A DNA stretch of 64,000 nucleotides from an uncultured Prevotella sp. (lineage in GTDB: Bacteria > Bacteroidota > Bacteroidia > Bacteroidales > Bacteroidaceae). Of the stretch, positions 44,449 to 52,981 are shown piece after piece. The notes below the pieces were generated by a model. The model saw nothing but the letters and a program-made list of their open reading frames with translations. It was not told the origin of the DNA and searched no databases. Numbering within the stretch: position 1 is the first letter of the stretch; every line of letters begins with the position of its first letter. Made by a program: the position numbers and the translations under genes. The stretch is taken from NCBI GenBank assembly GCA_944319935.1, contig CALUFM010000009.1, positions 18,885-82,884 on the forward strand, written 5' to 3'.

Positions 44449-44521
44449 GCGCTTGTAGCTCAGTTGGTAGAGCATCTGACTCTTAATCAGAGGGTCCAGG
44501 GTTCGAACCCCTGCAGGCGTA
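44449..44521 (+). tRNA. tRNA-Lys (anticodon CTT)
   Basis: A 73-nt cloverleaf. The 7-bp acceptor stem GCGCTTG pairs with CAGGCGT, allowing G-U at positions 1 and 5. D arm is AGCTCAGTTGGTAGAGC, anticodon loop CTCTTAA (anticodon CTT at positions 34-36), T arm CAGGGTTCGAACCCCTG. The CCA end is not encoded. It is the only tRNA seen. Confidence 0.96.
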
Positions 44522-44522
44522 C

Positions 44523-44560
44523 AAAGGGAGACATTTTCAAAGTGTCTCCCTTTTTGTTTT
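44523..44560 (+). terminator. Intrinsic terminator after tRNA-Lys
   Basis: AAAGGGAGACA (44523-44533) with TGTCTCCCTTT (44543-44553), then TTGTTTTT. Confidence 0.9.
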
Positions 44561-44655
44561 TATCCTTATCCGGGTTGTTTTGTTTCGTGTGCGGCGTGTG
44601 TTGGCGGTGTGGAATATTTGCAAATGAGCAAGTTTTATGCCGAACTTGCGCCTTG

Positions 44656-45351
44656 TTACAGCGTGAAGCTGTAGCCGAGCATTAGCGATAAGTTACAGTT
44701 GCGGACATTGTCATCGATGTATTTGTAAGTATCGGTCAGGCCGATGTTGTATCGCAGGTCTATGCTGAAATTGCGGTATTCGTATGCTATGCCTACGGGT
44801 ATGCTGAAGTCGAACCTGTTGAAAACGTCTGTCACCGTGCCAGAGGCGGCTGTGCCTTGGTCGCCTTGTGACTGTCTTGAGCCGTCTGAGGTTCCTGCCT
44901 CGTAAAAGTTTTTAGATTTTGCGGTCAGCAGGTAGCCCGGTTGTATGCCGAATTTGGCTGATATGCCTGTCTGGCCTATGTCGAAGATGGCGAGGATGGG
45001 CATGTTTATGTAATGCAGGGTCATCTTGGGGGCTGTGAATTTTATGTAGTTTTCACCGTCAGATGTCGTGTAGTCATCGTATTTTGTGCCTTGCATGGAG
45101 TATAGCAGGCCTGCGCTTGCGGCGAACGCCGTGGCGAACTGGTGTTTCACTTCCGCTCCGGCCGTGAAGCCGAACCTGTATTTTGCGTCCAAGGTTGTGC
45201 CGTTGTCGTCAATGAGTATTGCGTCGGCTGTCAACTTTGAGAGGTTTACGCCAATGCGCGGGTATATTTTCGTTGTGCCGGGTTCGTTTTGCGCGTTGGC
45301 GCAAGGGCATGCAATAGCAGCCAGAAGCAGGATAGCCAAGTTTCGTTTCAT
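44656..45351 (-). CDS. Outer-membrane beta-barrel protein, PorT-like
   Basis: 231 residues. Signal peptide MKRNLAILLLAAIACPCANA. The mature part is one small barrel of about eight strands (IYPRIGVNLSKL, RFGFTAGAEVKHQFATAFAA, LHYINMPILAIFDI) and ends with the aromatic SLMLGYSFTL typical of outer-membrane insertion. This matches the Bacteroidetes PorT-type barrel family; no T9SS genes are nearby, so a role in type IX secretion is not implied. Confidence 0.85.
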   Translation of the reverse strand: MKRNLAILLLAAIACPCANAQNEPGTTKIYPRIGVNLSKLTADAILIDDNGTTLDAKYRFGFTAGAEVKHQFATAFAASAGLLYSMQGTKYDDYTTSDGENYIKFTAPKMTLHYINMPILAIFDIGQTGISAKFGIQPGYLLTAKSKNFYEAGTSDGSRQSQGDQGTAASGTVTDVFNRFDFSIPVGIAYEYRNFSIDLRYNIGLTDTYKYIDDNVRNCNLSLMLGYSFTL

Positions 45352-45454
45352 AATGTTAAGCTTTTTATTTTAAAAACGTTTTTGTTGTTAGTATATTGTG
45401 CTTTTCACCATGAGTTTTGTTGTTTGGTGTGTATGTCATCGCAAAATGTGTGGG

Positions 45455-45498
45455 AAAAAACAACCCTCAAGACAGACGTGTGTCGGCCTTGAGGGTTG
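45455..45498 (-). terminator. Intrinsic terminator after thiL
   Basis: CAACCCTCAAG (45461-45471) with CTTGAGGGTTG (45488-45498). On the minus strand it is followed by TTTTTTCC. Confidence 0.85.
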
Positions 45499-45525
45499 GG
45501 TAGGTGAGTTTCTGTTATGTAAGTG

Positions 45526-46596
45526 TTATTCTTTCAGCGGATTCCAGCCCTGCGCTTTCAGTTCGAACTCGTTGTTGTCGCGCGTCACGAGCATTTGCCC
45601 CAATTCTTTCTTTGTTATGTGTCCTATCAGTTTCACGTCGTCAAGCTGTTCTATCTTCTCGTGGTCGCCGATTGGCACAGTGAACAACAGCTCGTAGTCT
45701 TCGCCTCCGTTCAGGGCGCAGGTGGTGACGTTCATGTTCATCTCTTCCGCCATGACGGCCGTTTGGTAGTCGATGGGGATGTTCTTTTCGTAGATGCGGC
45801 ATCCGCATCCGCTCTGCTTGCAGATGTGCATCAGTTCGCTGCTGAGGCCGTCGCTGATGTCCATCATGGCCGTAGGGCGTATGTTCAGTTGGCGCATTTG
45901 CTGCAGGATGTCGCCGCGCGCTTCGGGTTTCAGTTGGCGTTGCAGCAGGTATTCCTTGCCGGCGAAGTCGGGTTGGAAGTTTGCGAGCTGTTCCAACGCC
46001 CGCTTGTCGTTCTTCTTGCGTGCTTCGTCTACTTGTTGGTAGTACACGCTCTTCTCGCGTTCGAGCAGTTGCAGACCCATGTATGCCGCCCCGAGGTCGC
46101 CTGACACGCAGATTAGGTCGGTGTCGCGCGCTCCGTTGCGGTATACTATTTCGTCTTTCGCGCATTCGCCTATGCATGTTATGCTGATGGCCATGCCCGT
46201 GTATGACGATGTGGTGTCGCCGCCAACGATGTCAACTCCCCATTTGTCGCATGCCATGCGCAGGCCGCTGTAAAACTGCTCCATGTCCTCCACTGTAAAG
46301 CGTTTGCTCAGGGCTACGCTCACTGTCAGTTGGCGCGGTGTGCCGTTCATGGCGAATATGTCGCTGATGTTAACCATCGCAGACTTGTAGCCAAGGTGCT
46401 GCATGTCTATGTAAGTAAGGTCGAAGTGGACGCCTTCCATGAGCATGTCGGTGGTTACAAGCACTTCGCTGTCAGGATAGTGCATCACGGCGCAGTCGTC
46501 GCCGACGCCGTAAACAGTCGCCTCGTTCCTGTTCTTCAGTCCTTCTGTGAGGCGGCGGATTAGTCCGAACTCTCCAAGTTTTGCTATGTCGGTCAT
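45526..46596 (-). CDS. thiL: Thiamine-monophosphate kinase
   Basis: 356 residues. Phosphorylates thiamine monophosphate to TPP, the last step of the pathway supplied by the operon at 13.3-18.3 kb. Signatures: GDDCAVM, TDMLMEGVHFDL, MVNISDIFAMNGTPRQLTVS, GGDTTSS and the C-terminal MDISDGLSSEL and NGGEDYELLF. It is the last gene of the sppA-lpxK-punA-thiL block, separated from punA by a word palindrome. Confidence 0.94.
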   Translation of the reverse strand: MTDIAKLGEFGLIRRLTEGLKNRNEATVYGVGDDCAVMHYPDSEVLVTTDMLMEGVHFDLTYIDMQHLGYKSAMVNISDIFAMNGTPRQLTVSVALSKRFTVEDMEQFYSGLRMACDKWGVDIVGGDTTSSYTGMAISITCIGECAKDEIVYRNGARDTDLICVSGDLGAAYMGLQLLEREKSVYYQQVDEARKKNDKRALEQLANFQPDFAGKEYLLQRQLKPEARGDILQQMRQLNIRPTAMMDISDGLSSELMHICKQSGCGCRIYEKNIPIDYQTAVMAEEMNMNVTTCALNGGEDYELLFTVPIGDHEKIEQLDDVKLIGHITKKELGQMLVTRDNNEFELKAQGWNPLKE

Positions 46597-46597
46597 T

Positions 46598-46717
46598 GTT
46601 GTAATTCATAATTCATAATGCGCAATGCATAATTCACGATTGGTTGCTTTGAGTAAAGCGTTTATAAATATGGCGTATGCCCCAATTATGAATTATGCAT
46701 TGTGAGTTATGAATTGT
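46598..46717. repeat. Word palindrome (ATTCATAA / TTATGAAT)
   Basis: TTCATAATTCATAATGCGCA on the left and CAATTATGAATTATGCATTG on the right. Confidence 0.85.
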
Positions 46718-47530
46718 TTAAGCGTTTCTCTTTATCATCTCTCTCATAATCTCGGTCATGAGCGGTTGTGCCTTGTTTGCGGCTATCTGCACTTCCTCGT
46801 GGCTTACTTCTACGGGTTGGTCTTCAAGTCCGAGGTCAGTGATTATGCTTATTCCGAATGTCTTTATGCCGCAATGGTGGGCTACGATGACCTCAGGCAC
46901 TGTACTCATGCCTACGGCGTCGCCGCCCAGCCTGTGGTACATCTTGTATTCAGCCGGCGTCTCAAACGTTGGCCCTTGCACTCCCACGTACACTCCGTGG
47001 ACAACGCGTATGCCCTTTTCCTTGGCTATCGCGTCGGCCTCGGCTATCAGTTTGTGGTCGTAAGCTTCGTGCATGTCGGGGAAGCGCGGCCCGGTCGGCA
47101 GGTTCTTTCCGCGTAGCGGATGCTGTGGAAAGAGGTTGATGTGGTCGGTGATAATCATCAGGTCGCCTATCTTGAAGTCCGGATTCATGCCTCCTGAGGC
47201 GTTGCTGACAAAGAGAGTCTTTATTCCCAATTCGTACATGACACGTATTGGGAACGTCACTTCCTTCATCTTGTAGCCCTCGTAGTAGTGGAAACGGCCT
47301 TCCATGGCCATGATTTCAACGCCTCCGAGCTTGCCGAAAATAAGCTTTCCGGCGTGCCCCTCCACAGTGGAAACTGGGAAGTTGGGTATTTCCTCGTATG
47401 GGAATTCGTAACTGTCAGTTATTTCTGAAGCTAATTGTCCCAGTCCTGTGCCGAGTATTATCGCCGTTTTCGGGCTTGTTGTCATCCTTTGTTTTAACCA
47501 AGATGCTGTTTTTTGAATTTTTTTGTACAT
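46718..47530 (-). CDS. punA: Purine nucleoside phosphorylase
   Basis: 270 residues. Phosphorolysis of (deoxy)inosine and (deoxy)guanosine. N-terminus YKKIQKTASWLKQRMTTSPKTAIILGTGLG is in keeping with the family, so the start at 47530 is used. Further motifs are VSTVEGHAGKL, MEGRFHYYEGY, FVSNASGGM and MSTVPEVIVAHHCG. Its first 116 bases overlap the end of lpxK in another frame, an unusually large overlap. Confidence 0.94.
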   Translation of the reverse strand: MYKKIQKTASWLKQRMTTSPKTAIILGTGLGQLASEITDSYEFPYEEIPNFPVSTVEGHAGKLIFGKLGGVEIMAMEGRFHYYEGYKMKEVTFPIRVMYELGIKTLFVSNASGGMNPDFKIGDLMIITDHINLFPQHPLRGKNLPTGPRFPDMHEAYDHKLIAEADAIAKEKGIRVVHGVYVGVQGPTFETPAEYKMYHRLGGDAVGMSTVPEVIVAHHCGIKTFGISIITDLGLEDQPVEVSHEEVQIAANKAQPLMTEIMREMIKRNA

Positions 47531-48587
47531 AGCCGATTATTTTATTGTTGAACTCTTCTTCCTGTTCTAACATGAACTTTATCCTTACGGGCAGCATGTA
47601 CATGTTATGCCTAACCTCGTCAGACAATCCGTCCATGCCGAACAGTCGTGCGTTGTCTTTTTCTGTCGTGATTATTGTCTTGGGCGAAGGCATGGCCTTG
47701 AACGCCTCGTTTATCCGCTCGATGTCGTTGCTGGTGAACTGGTGGTGGTCGGGGAACGTCAGGGGAGTGATGTTCCCAGAATACTCTTTCAGGTCATAAA
47801 TCATCTGTTTCGGCGATGCGATGCCTGTCAGCAAGAGTATGTTTTCGTTCTTGCCTATGCTCTTCAGGGGGCGTTCTTCGCCGCAGAACATCGGGCGCAA
47901 GTTGTCATATTCAAGCGTGGTGAAGAACAGTTGTTGGTACGGGTACAAGTTCATCGCCTTGATGATGACCCTGTATTCCATTGGTTTCATGTCCTTCGGG
48001 CATTTTGTTATGATTACGATGTCAGCGCGCGCTTTTCCGCTTTGCGGCTCCCTGAGCCTTCCTGCGGGCAGCAACTTGTCATAAATTATGAGCCTGTGGT
48101 AATCAACCAAGAGGATGTTAACGCTTGGTTTGACGTATCGGTGTTGGAAAGCGTCGTCAAGCAAGATTACGTCCGTGTCGCTTGTTTCCTTGTTCCCTGT
48201 CAGCATGTCGATGCCGTGACACCTGTTTTTGTCCACTGCCACATGGGTGTCGGGAAACTTCGTTTTCATTTGGAACGGCTCGTCGCCGATGTCTTTCATC
48301 GGAGTCTCGTCCCCGGCAAGCACATATCCTTTGCTCTTCCGCTTGTACCCCCGGCTCAGCACGGCCACCTTCGCATGGTCTTTTAGCAGCCTTATCAAGT
48401 ATTCTACGTGGGGAGTTTTGCCAGAACCGCCCACGGTGATGTTGCCGACTGATATTATAGGAATGTCGAAACTGCGGCTTTTCAGTATTCCGAGTTCGAA
48501 CAGTTGGTTGCGCAGTCTCACTCCGAGACCGTACAGCCAGCTCAGTGGCAGCATCCATTCGTTTATCTTGATAAAGTCGCCTTCCAT
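47415..48587 (-). CDS. lpxK: Tetraacyldisaccharide 4'-kinase
   Basis: 390 residues. Adds the 4'-phosphate to the lipid A precursor at the inner membrane. Signatures: Walker A SVGNITVGGSGKTP, LSRGYKRKSKGYVL, GDEPFQM, LDDAFQHR and PAGRLREP. The C-terminal about 40 residues, in the punA overlap, are hydrophilic (ILVKTKDDNKPENGDNTRH) and are probably dispensable tail. Confidence 0.94.
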   Translation of the reverse strand: MEGDFIKINEWMLPLSWLYGLGVRLRNQLFELGILKSRSFDIPIISVGNITVGGSGKTPHVEYLIRLLKDHAKVAVLSRGYKRKSKGYVLAGDETPMKDIGDEPFQMKTKFPDTHVAVDKNRCHGIDMLTGNKETSDTDVILLDDAFQHRYVKPSVNILLVDYHRLIIYDKLLPAGRLREPQSGKARADIVIITKCPKDMKPMEYRVIIKAMNLYPYQQLFFTTLEYDNLRPMFCGEERPLKSIGKNENILLLTGIASPKQMIYDLKEYSGNITPLTFPDHHQFTSNDIERINEAFKAMPSPKTIITTEKDNARLFGMDGLSDEVRHNMYMLPVRIKFMLEQEEEFNNKIIGYVQKNSKNSILVKTKDDNKPENGDNTRHRTGTISFRNN

Positions 48588-48599
48588 ATTTTTATTTTG

Positions 48600-48692
48600 G
48601 GTGAAGAATTAAAAGTGAAAAAGTAATGAATCCATCTGCCCCAGCTAATGTGGCATTGGGATTATTCGTTTTCCATTCTTAATTTATCATTT
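48600..48692. repeat. Word palindrome (GAATTAAAAGTG type), weak
   Basis: AAGAATTAAAAGTGAAAAAG on the left and TTCTTAATTTATCATTTTTA on the right; it separates sppA from lpxK. Confidence 0.6.
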
Positions 48693-50465
48693 TTAGTTTA
48701 TGTTCATCATGAACGGCACACGTGCCTGGATAGCCGACTGGCTGTTGATGGTCTTCAGGAGCATGAACGGCTGGTAATATTCGCCGAGAGCTTGTCGCAT
48801 TTGGGCGTTTACATAGCTGCCGCCTGAGGCTTGGTTGAGCAATTGGTCCAACCAACTGCTCTTTCCTGGGTACGGTGAAGTGTGGTATTCTTGCAGTTTT
48901 GCCAGTTCCGCAGCCTTTGCAACGGCACGGTCAAGCCCGCCGAGTTCGTCAACAAGCTTTATCTTCAGCGCGTCTTGTCCCAACCAAACGCGGCCTTGCG
49001 CTATCTTTTCAACATCGTTTACGCTCATCTTTCGGCCTTGAGCCACACGTGAGCGGAACAAGTTGTAGCCGCGGTCGATGTATTTGTTGAGGTAATTCAT
49101 TTCCTCTGCATTGAACGGACGAGCCGGTGTTCCGAAAGCACTGTGCCTGTTGGTCTTAACCTCGTCAAACTTTACTCCAAGCTTCTGGGTCAGCAGTTCG
49201 CTCATGTCCGGGAACATGCCGAATATGCCGATGCTGCCCGTCAGGGTTGTAGGTTCGGCCACAATCCAGTTCGCCCCGCTTGCGATGTAATATCCGCCAG
49301 AGGCCGCCATGCCGCCCATCGACACTACTACGGGCTTCTTTTTCTTCAGCATGTCAACGTAGTGCCATATCTGTTCTGAAGCATACGCGCTTCCTCCGCC
49401 TGAGTTTATGCGTATCACAACCGCTTTCACGTTGTCGTCTTCCATGAGCTTTTCCAAGTCTTCGCAAACTTTTTTGCCGACGATGTTGTGAGTGTCAGAC
49501 ATCATGCTGGCGGTTTCGTTGTCAACAATGTCCCCGTAGGCATAGTAAACGGCTATTTCCTCGCCCTTGTCTTCTTGCCCTTTTACGACCTTCATGTCAG
49601 CAACGCTCACCGTGTTGATGTCGTCTGTGGCGTCAGCCTTGAGCATGTTGTTGATTTCCGCCTTTATTCCGTCGGTATAAACCAACTTGTCAACAAATTT
49701 GTATTTCACGAAATCCTTGGCGTCGTTCAGCGTGATGAAGCTGTCTGCGTAAGCATTAAGCTGCTCGATGCTTATCTTGCGGCTCTCTGAAACACCTTTG
49801 CACACGTTCTGCCACAGCCCGTTGACGTAGGCTGTCACCTGTTCGCGGTTGGCGTCGCTCATCTTGTCGGCCGTAAACATCTCAGGCGCGCTCTTGTATG
49901 CTCCGACTTTTGCCAACTGCATCTTCACCCCGAACTTGGCCATGAGGTCTTTCAGGAATATCGGTTGGGAAGCTATGCCGTGCCAGTCAACCTGTCCGCT
50001 CGGGTTGAGCAGAACCTTGTCGGCCACCGAGGCCACGTAATAGTTGCCTTGCGTGTACACGTCTCCGTAGGCTATTATCCATTTCCCGCTTTTCTTGAAG
50101 TCAAGCAAGGCGTTGCGGATTGCCGTGAGCGAGGCGTAAGAGTCGGGGCTGAGCATGCCCGCCTCGATGTAAATGCCTTTTATCTTGTCGTTGTTTTTGG
50201 CTTTCTTGATGGCTGACAAGACGTCGTCAAGTCCGAGCTTGCCAACTGTGCTGCCTCCGATTTCGTCCATGAATGTGTTTTCCGAGCGTTCGTTTAGCAT
50301 TCCTGACATGTTTACTACCAGCACGCTGTTGTCGCTCACTTCTTTAGTCGAGCTGCTTGCCGCAATCATTCCAACCAGGCACATCATGCCGATGACGCCT
50401 GTGAGGATGGAGAAAACAATAAGTCCGACCACTGTGGCGGACATGTATTTCAGAAAGTCTTTCAT
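48693..50465 (-). CDS. sppA: Signal peptide peptidase A (67-kDa type)
   Basis: 590 residues from the ATG at 50465. A membrane anchor at residues 10-36 (TVVGLIVFSILTGVIGMMCL). Two tandem protease domains: Lys191 (VGAYKSAPE) in the first and Ser389 (MGGMAASGGYYIA) in the second form the Ser/Lys dyad, as in E. coli SppA. It degrades cleaved signal peptides in the membrane. It is the first gene of the block leading to lpxK, punA and thiL. Confidence 0.93.
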   Translation of the reverse strand: MKDFLKYMSATVVGLIVFSILTGVIGMMCLVGMIAASSSTKEVSDNSVLVVNMSGMLNERSENTFMDEIGGSTVGKLGLDDVLSAIKKAKNNDKIKGIYIEAGMLSPDSYASLTAIRNALLDFKKSGKWIIAYGDVYTQGNYYVASVADKVLLNPSGQVDWHGIASQPIFLKDLMAKFGVKMQLAKVGAYKSAPEMFTADKMSDANREQVTAYVNGLWQNVCKGVSESRKISIEQLNAYADSFITLNDAKDFVKYKFVDKLVYTDGIKAEINNMLKADATDDINTVSVADMKVVKGQEDKGEEIAVYYAYGDIVDNETASMMSDTHNIVGKKVCEDLEKLMEDDNVKAVVIRINSGGGSAYASEQIWHYVDMLKKKKPVVVSMGGMAASGGYYIASGANWIVAEPTTLTGSIGIFGMFPDMSELLTQKLGVKFDEVKTNRHSAFGTPARPFNAEEMNYLNKYIDRGYNLFRSRVAQGRKMSVNDVEKIAQGRVWLGQDALKIKLVDELGGLDRAVAKAAELAKLQEYHTSPYPGKSSWLDQLLNQASGGSYVNAQMRQALGEYYQPFMLLKTINSQSAIQARVPFMMNIN

Positions 50466-50586
50466 AAGATATTTGGTTTTATCGGTTATGTTTATCTCTA
50501 AAGACAATTACATCCGCAAAGATACTCATTTTATTTTATTTTGATTGAAAAAACGGGTAAAGTTTTATCATATCGTCAAATATTGT

Positions 50587-50594
50587 TATTTTCG
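50587..50594 (+). promoter_or_regulatory. -7 box of the SDR gene, leaderless start predicted
   Basis: TATTTTCG (50587-50594) ends 5 nt before the ATG at 50600; the third such case in the window. The -33 is poor. Confidence 0.4.
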
Positions 50595-50599
50595 CACTT

Positions 50600-51331
50600 A
50601 TGAAATGCGCTATTGTTGTTGGGGCTTCGTCGGGCATAGGGCGCGAGGTTGCCAAACTTTTGCTTGCCGGCGGCTGGCGGCTCGGTGTTGCGGCCCGTCG
50701 TGAGGATAAGTTGAACGAGCTTAAAGCCGTCAGTCCTGCCATGGTTGAGGTCTGTCGGATAGATGTCACTGCGGCTGATGCCGCTGACAGGCTGCTGGCA
50801 TTGGCCGAAAAGCTGGGTAGTGTTGACCTTTTTGTTTATTGCTCAGGCGTAGGCAAGCAGAATCCGGGGCTTGACCGTGATGTCGAATTGGCCACTGTCG
50901 GCGTCAATGTGACGGGGTTCACGCAGATGGTTGACACCATGTTTGCTTATATGGCGGAGCGGAAAGGCGGCCACATAGCCGTGATTTCGTCAATCGCTGG
51001 TACAAAGGGGTTGGGCGTCGCGCCGTCTTACAGTGCAACGAAGGCTTATCAGAACACGTACATCCAGGCACTTGAGCAACTGTCAAACATGCGTGGCCTG
51101 AATATCAGATTTACCGACATACGTCCCGGGTTTGTCGATACTGACCTGTTGGCTGGCAGCGGATGTTACCCGATGCTTATGGACAAGACGGCCGTTGCGC
51201 GCAAGCTTTTGCGTGCGGTGGGTTTCCGCCGCCATGTCAGTGTGATAGATTGGCGTTACCGTTTTCTTGTGTTTTTCTGGCGTTTGATTCCAAATTGGCT
51301 TTGGCGAAGGCTCAAGATAAGCAATAAATAG
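50600..51331 (+). CDS. Short-chain dehydrogenase/reductase
   Basis: 243 residues. Nucleotide motif GASSGIGREV, and an SDR active site of Ser (ISSIAG) and YSATK; ARREDKL after beta-2 suggests NADP preference. A basic, aromatic C-terminus (WRYRFLVFFWRLIPNWLWRR) may attach it to the membrane. The substrate is unknown. It is divergent from sppA. Confidence 0.9.
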   Translation: MKCAIVVGASSGIGREVAKLLLAGGWRLGVAARREDKLNELKAVSPAMVEVCRIDVTAADAADRLLALAEKLGSVDLFVYCSGVGKQNPGLDRDVELATVGVNVTGFTQMVDTMFAYMAERKGGHIAVISSIAGTKGLGVAPSYSATKAYQNTYIQALEQLSNMRGLNIRFTDIRPGFVDTDLLAGSGCYPMLMDKTAVARKLLRAVGFRRHVSVIDWRYRFLVFFWRLIPNWLWRRLKISNK

Positions 51332-51405
51332 TTAAGGGTCGGGGACTAAGAATGAAGCTTCTTGTCGGTATTTCCTTAGTCCTCGACCCTTAGCACCTTA
51401 AATTC
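51328..51405. repeat. Word palindrome / hairpin (GTCGGGGACTAAG / CTTAGTCCTCGAC)
   Basis: TAAGGGTCGGGGACTAAGAA with CCTTAGTCCTCGACCCTTAG. It is one clean long stem and could act as terminator between convergent genes. Confidence 0.75.
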
Positions 51406-51411
51406 AGCGTT

Positions 51412-52710
51412 TTATCCCCTTGTCACCGAGAACGACTGGCGGTGGAAAATGAATATTGGTATGATGCAACCGACAACCATGCCGAACATCACAAGAACCG
51501 TAAGCGAAGCGTTTGAAAAGAAGCGCGAGACGTATTCCATTGTGTAATCGTCAGGCAGGCGCACTATGTTGATCAGGTCGCGTATGGCCTTGTAGGCGAA
51601 CATGCCCGGCACCATCGGCAGCAGTGACGGGAACGCGAAGCACTCTGCGGGGCAGTGTATGCGCATGGCGAAAGGCACGGCCAGCAGTCCGATGGCGAAG
51701 CCAGCGATGGTCGAGGCTGTCACCTGGTCGAGCATCAGCCCTGTGTTGTGCATCAGGAAGTAGCGTATGCCGTGCCCGACACATGCCAACAGGGCGCACA
51801 CCAAGAGGGCTTTGCGCGGCGGGTTGCTGATGATGGCGAAGCCCGCGCCGGCCACTGCGGCGAAAAGGCCGTCGGCGATGGCCGCCTGAACCACGTCGGG
51901 GCGCACCACTTTGGTGAACGTCGTGGGGTCGATGTCGAACATGATGACCGTTGCCGATAGGCCGAGGGCTATGCAGATAATCAACAGGCAGGCGTTGGTC
52001 AGGCGCGCTATGCCGTCCAAGGCGTGGCCGTCAACGATGTCCATCACGCCGTTGATTAGCGGTACGCCCGGCACAAGGTAGAGCATCGACGTTCCGAGCG
52101 ATATGTCCTCAGTGCCGCCATGGAAGTAAAGGTAGTCAGTTGCGCCGATCAGGGTTGATGCGAAGGCGCAAATCACGAACACCGCCAAGTGGTTGACGCC
52201 GCGGCGGCTGAGCTGTTGGCGGATGAAGAAGCCGACAAGCGTCGCCACCCACACTATCGCCATTGATGTGAGGTTGCCGTCGAACAGGCGGCAGAAACAG
52301 GCGTTGGCCAGCGATGCCAGCAGCAATACGAGCCATGGGTTTTCGCGCTTTTCCTTCACGATGATTTTGAACATCCTCCAAAGTTCTTTCAGCGGCAGTT
52401 TGTGGTCAAAGGCTTTCCATGACAGGGCCGACAGCCTCATGTTGGCCTTGAAGTTCAACGCCATGCCCGGAGTTTTCTTTATGTAAGTGTACGAGTGGTT
52501 GTGTTCGGCGTCGAGCAGGGTTATGCTGAGCGTCTTTGGGAAGATGAGCAGGTTGGTGTGGTAGCCGAACGAGCGCGCCATGCGCACCGTGTTGAGTTGT
52601 ATGCGTGACGTCTGCGCGCCCACCGCCATAAGTGTCGAGGCGTATTCGGCAAGGAATATCGCCGTGTCTTTCAGCCTTTCGTGGATTTGGCTGTCAGTTT
52701 CTTGTTGCAT
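51412..52710 (-). CDS. ThrE-family threonine/serine exporter-like protein
   Basis: 432 residues. An N-terminal soluble ThrE domain (about 1-150: LAEYASTLMAVGAQTSRIQL, CHTNLLIFPKTLS-like region), then about ten helices. The first helix block matches ThrE/YjjP and the C-terminal block (ALLVCALLACVGHGIRYFL, FPSLLPMVPGMFAYKA) matches the second ThrE/YjjB domain, so this is the one-protein form. It may export amino acids or, like YjjPB, succinate. Confidence 0.88.
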   Translation of the reverse strand: MQQETDSQIHERLKDTAIFLAEYASTLMAVGAQTSRIQLNTVRMARSFGYHTNLLIFPKTLSITLLDAEHNHSYTYIKKTPGMALNFKANMRLSALSWKAFDHKLPLKELWRMFKIIVKEKRENPWLVLLLASLANACFCRLFDGNLTSMAIVWVATLVGFFIRQQLSRRGVNHLAVFVICAFASTLIGATDYLYFHGGTEDISLGTSMLYLVPGVPLINGVMDIVDGHALDGIARLTNACLLIICIALGLSATVIMFDIDPTTFTKVVRPDVVQAAIADGLFAAVAGAGFAIISNPPRKALLVCALLACVGHGIRYFLMHNTGLMLDQVTASTIAGFAIGLLAVPFAMRIHCPAECFAFPSLLPMVPGMFAYKAIRDLINIVRLPDDYTMEYVSRFFSNASLTVLVMFGMVVGCIIPIFIFHRQSFSVTRG

Positions 52711-52981
52711 GTGTCGTTAGTTGTTAATTTGAAAAAACGTGAAAATGTCATCCTTGAAAACGGGTGCAAAGTTATACATATTCCGTTGAATATGCAAGGC
52801 TTTTTGGCAGCCGCCGCGCCGTATGTTGCGAATATGTTTCATCGGCGATAAATGAATGTTAATTAATTTTGGACTCGTCGGCGTGTTTATTATACCTGCT
52901 GAATTAATTGTTTCAGACCCACGGGCGGCGTAATTTTGCCTTGACAACATCGGAATAAACTTTTTCAATCACATTTGCTAC

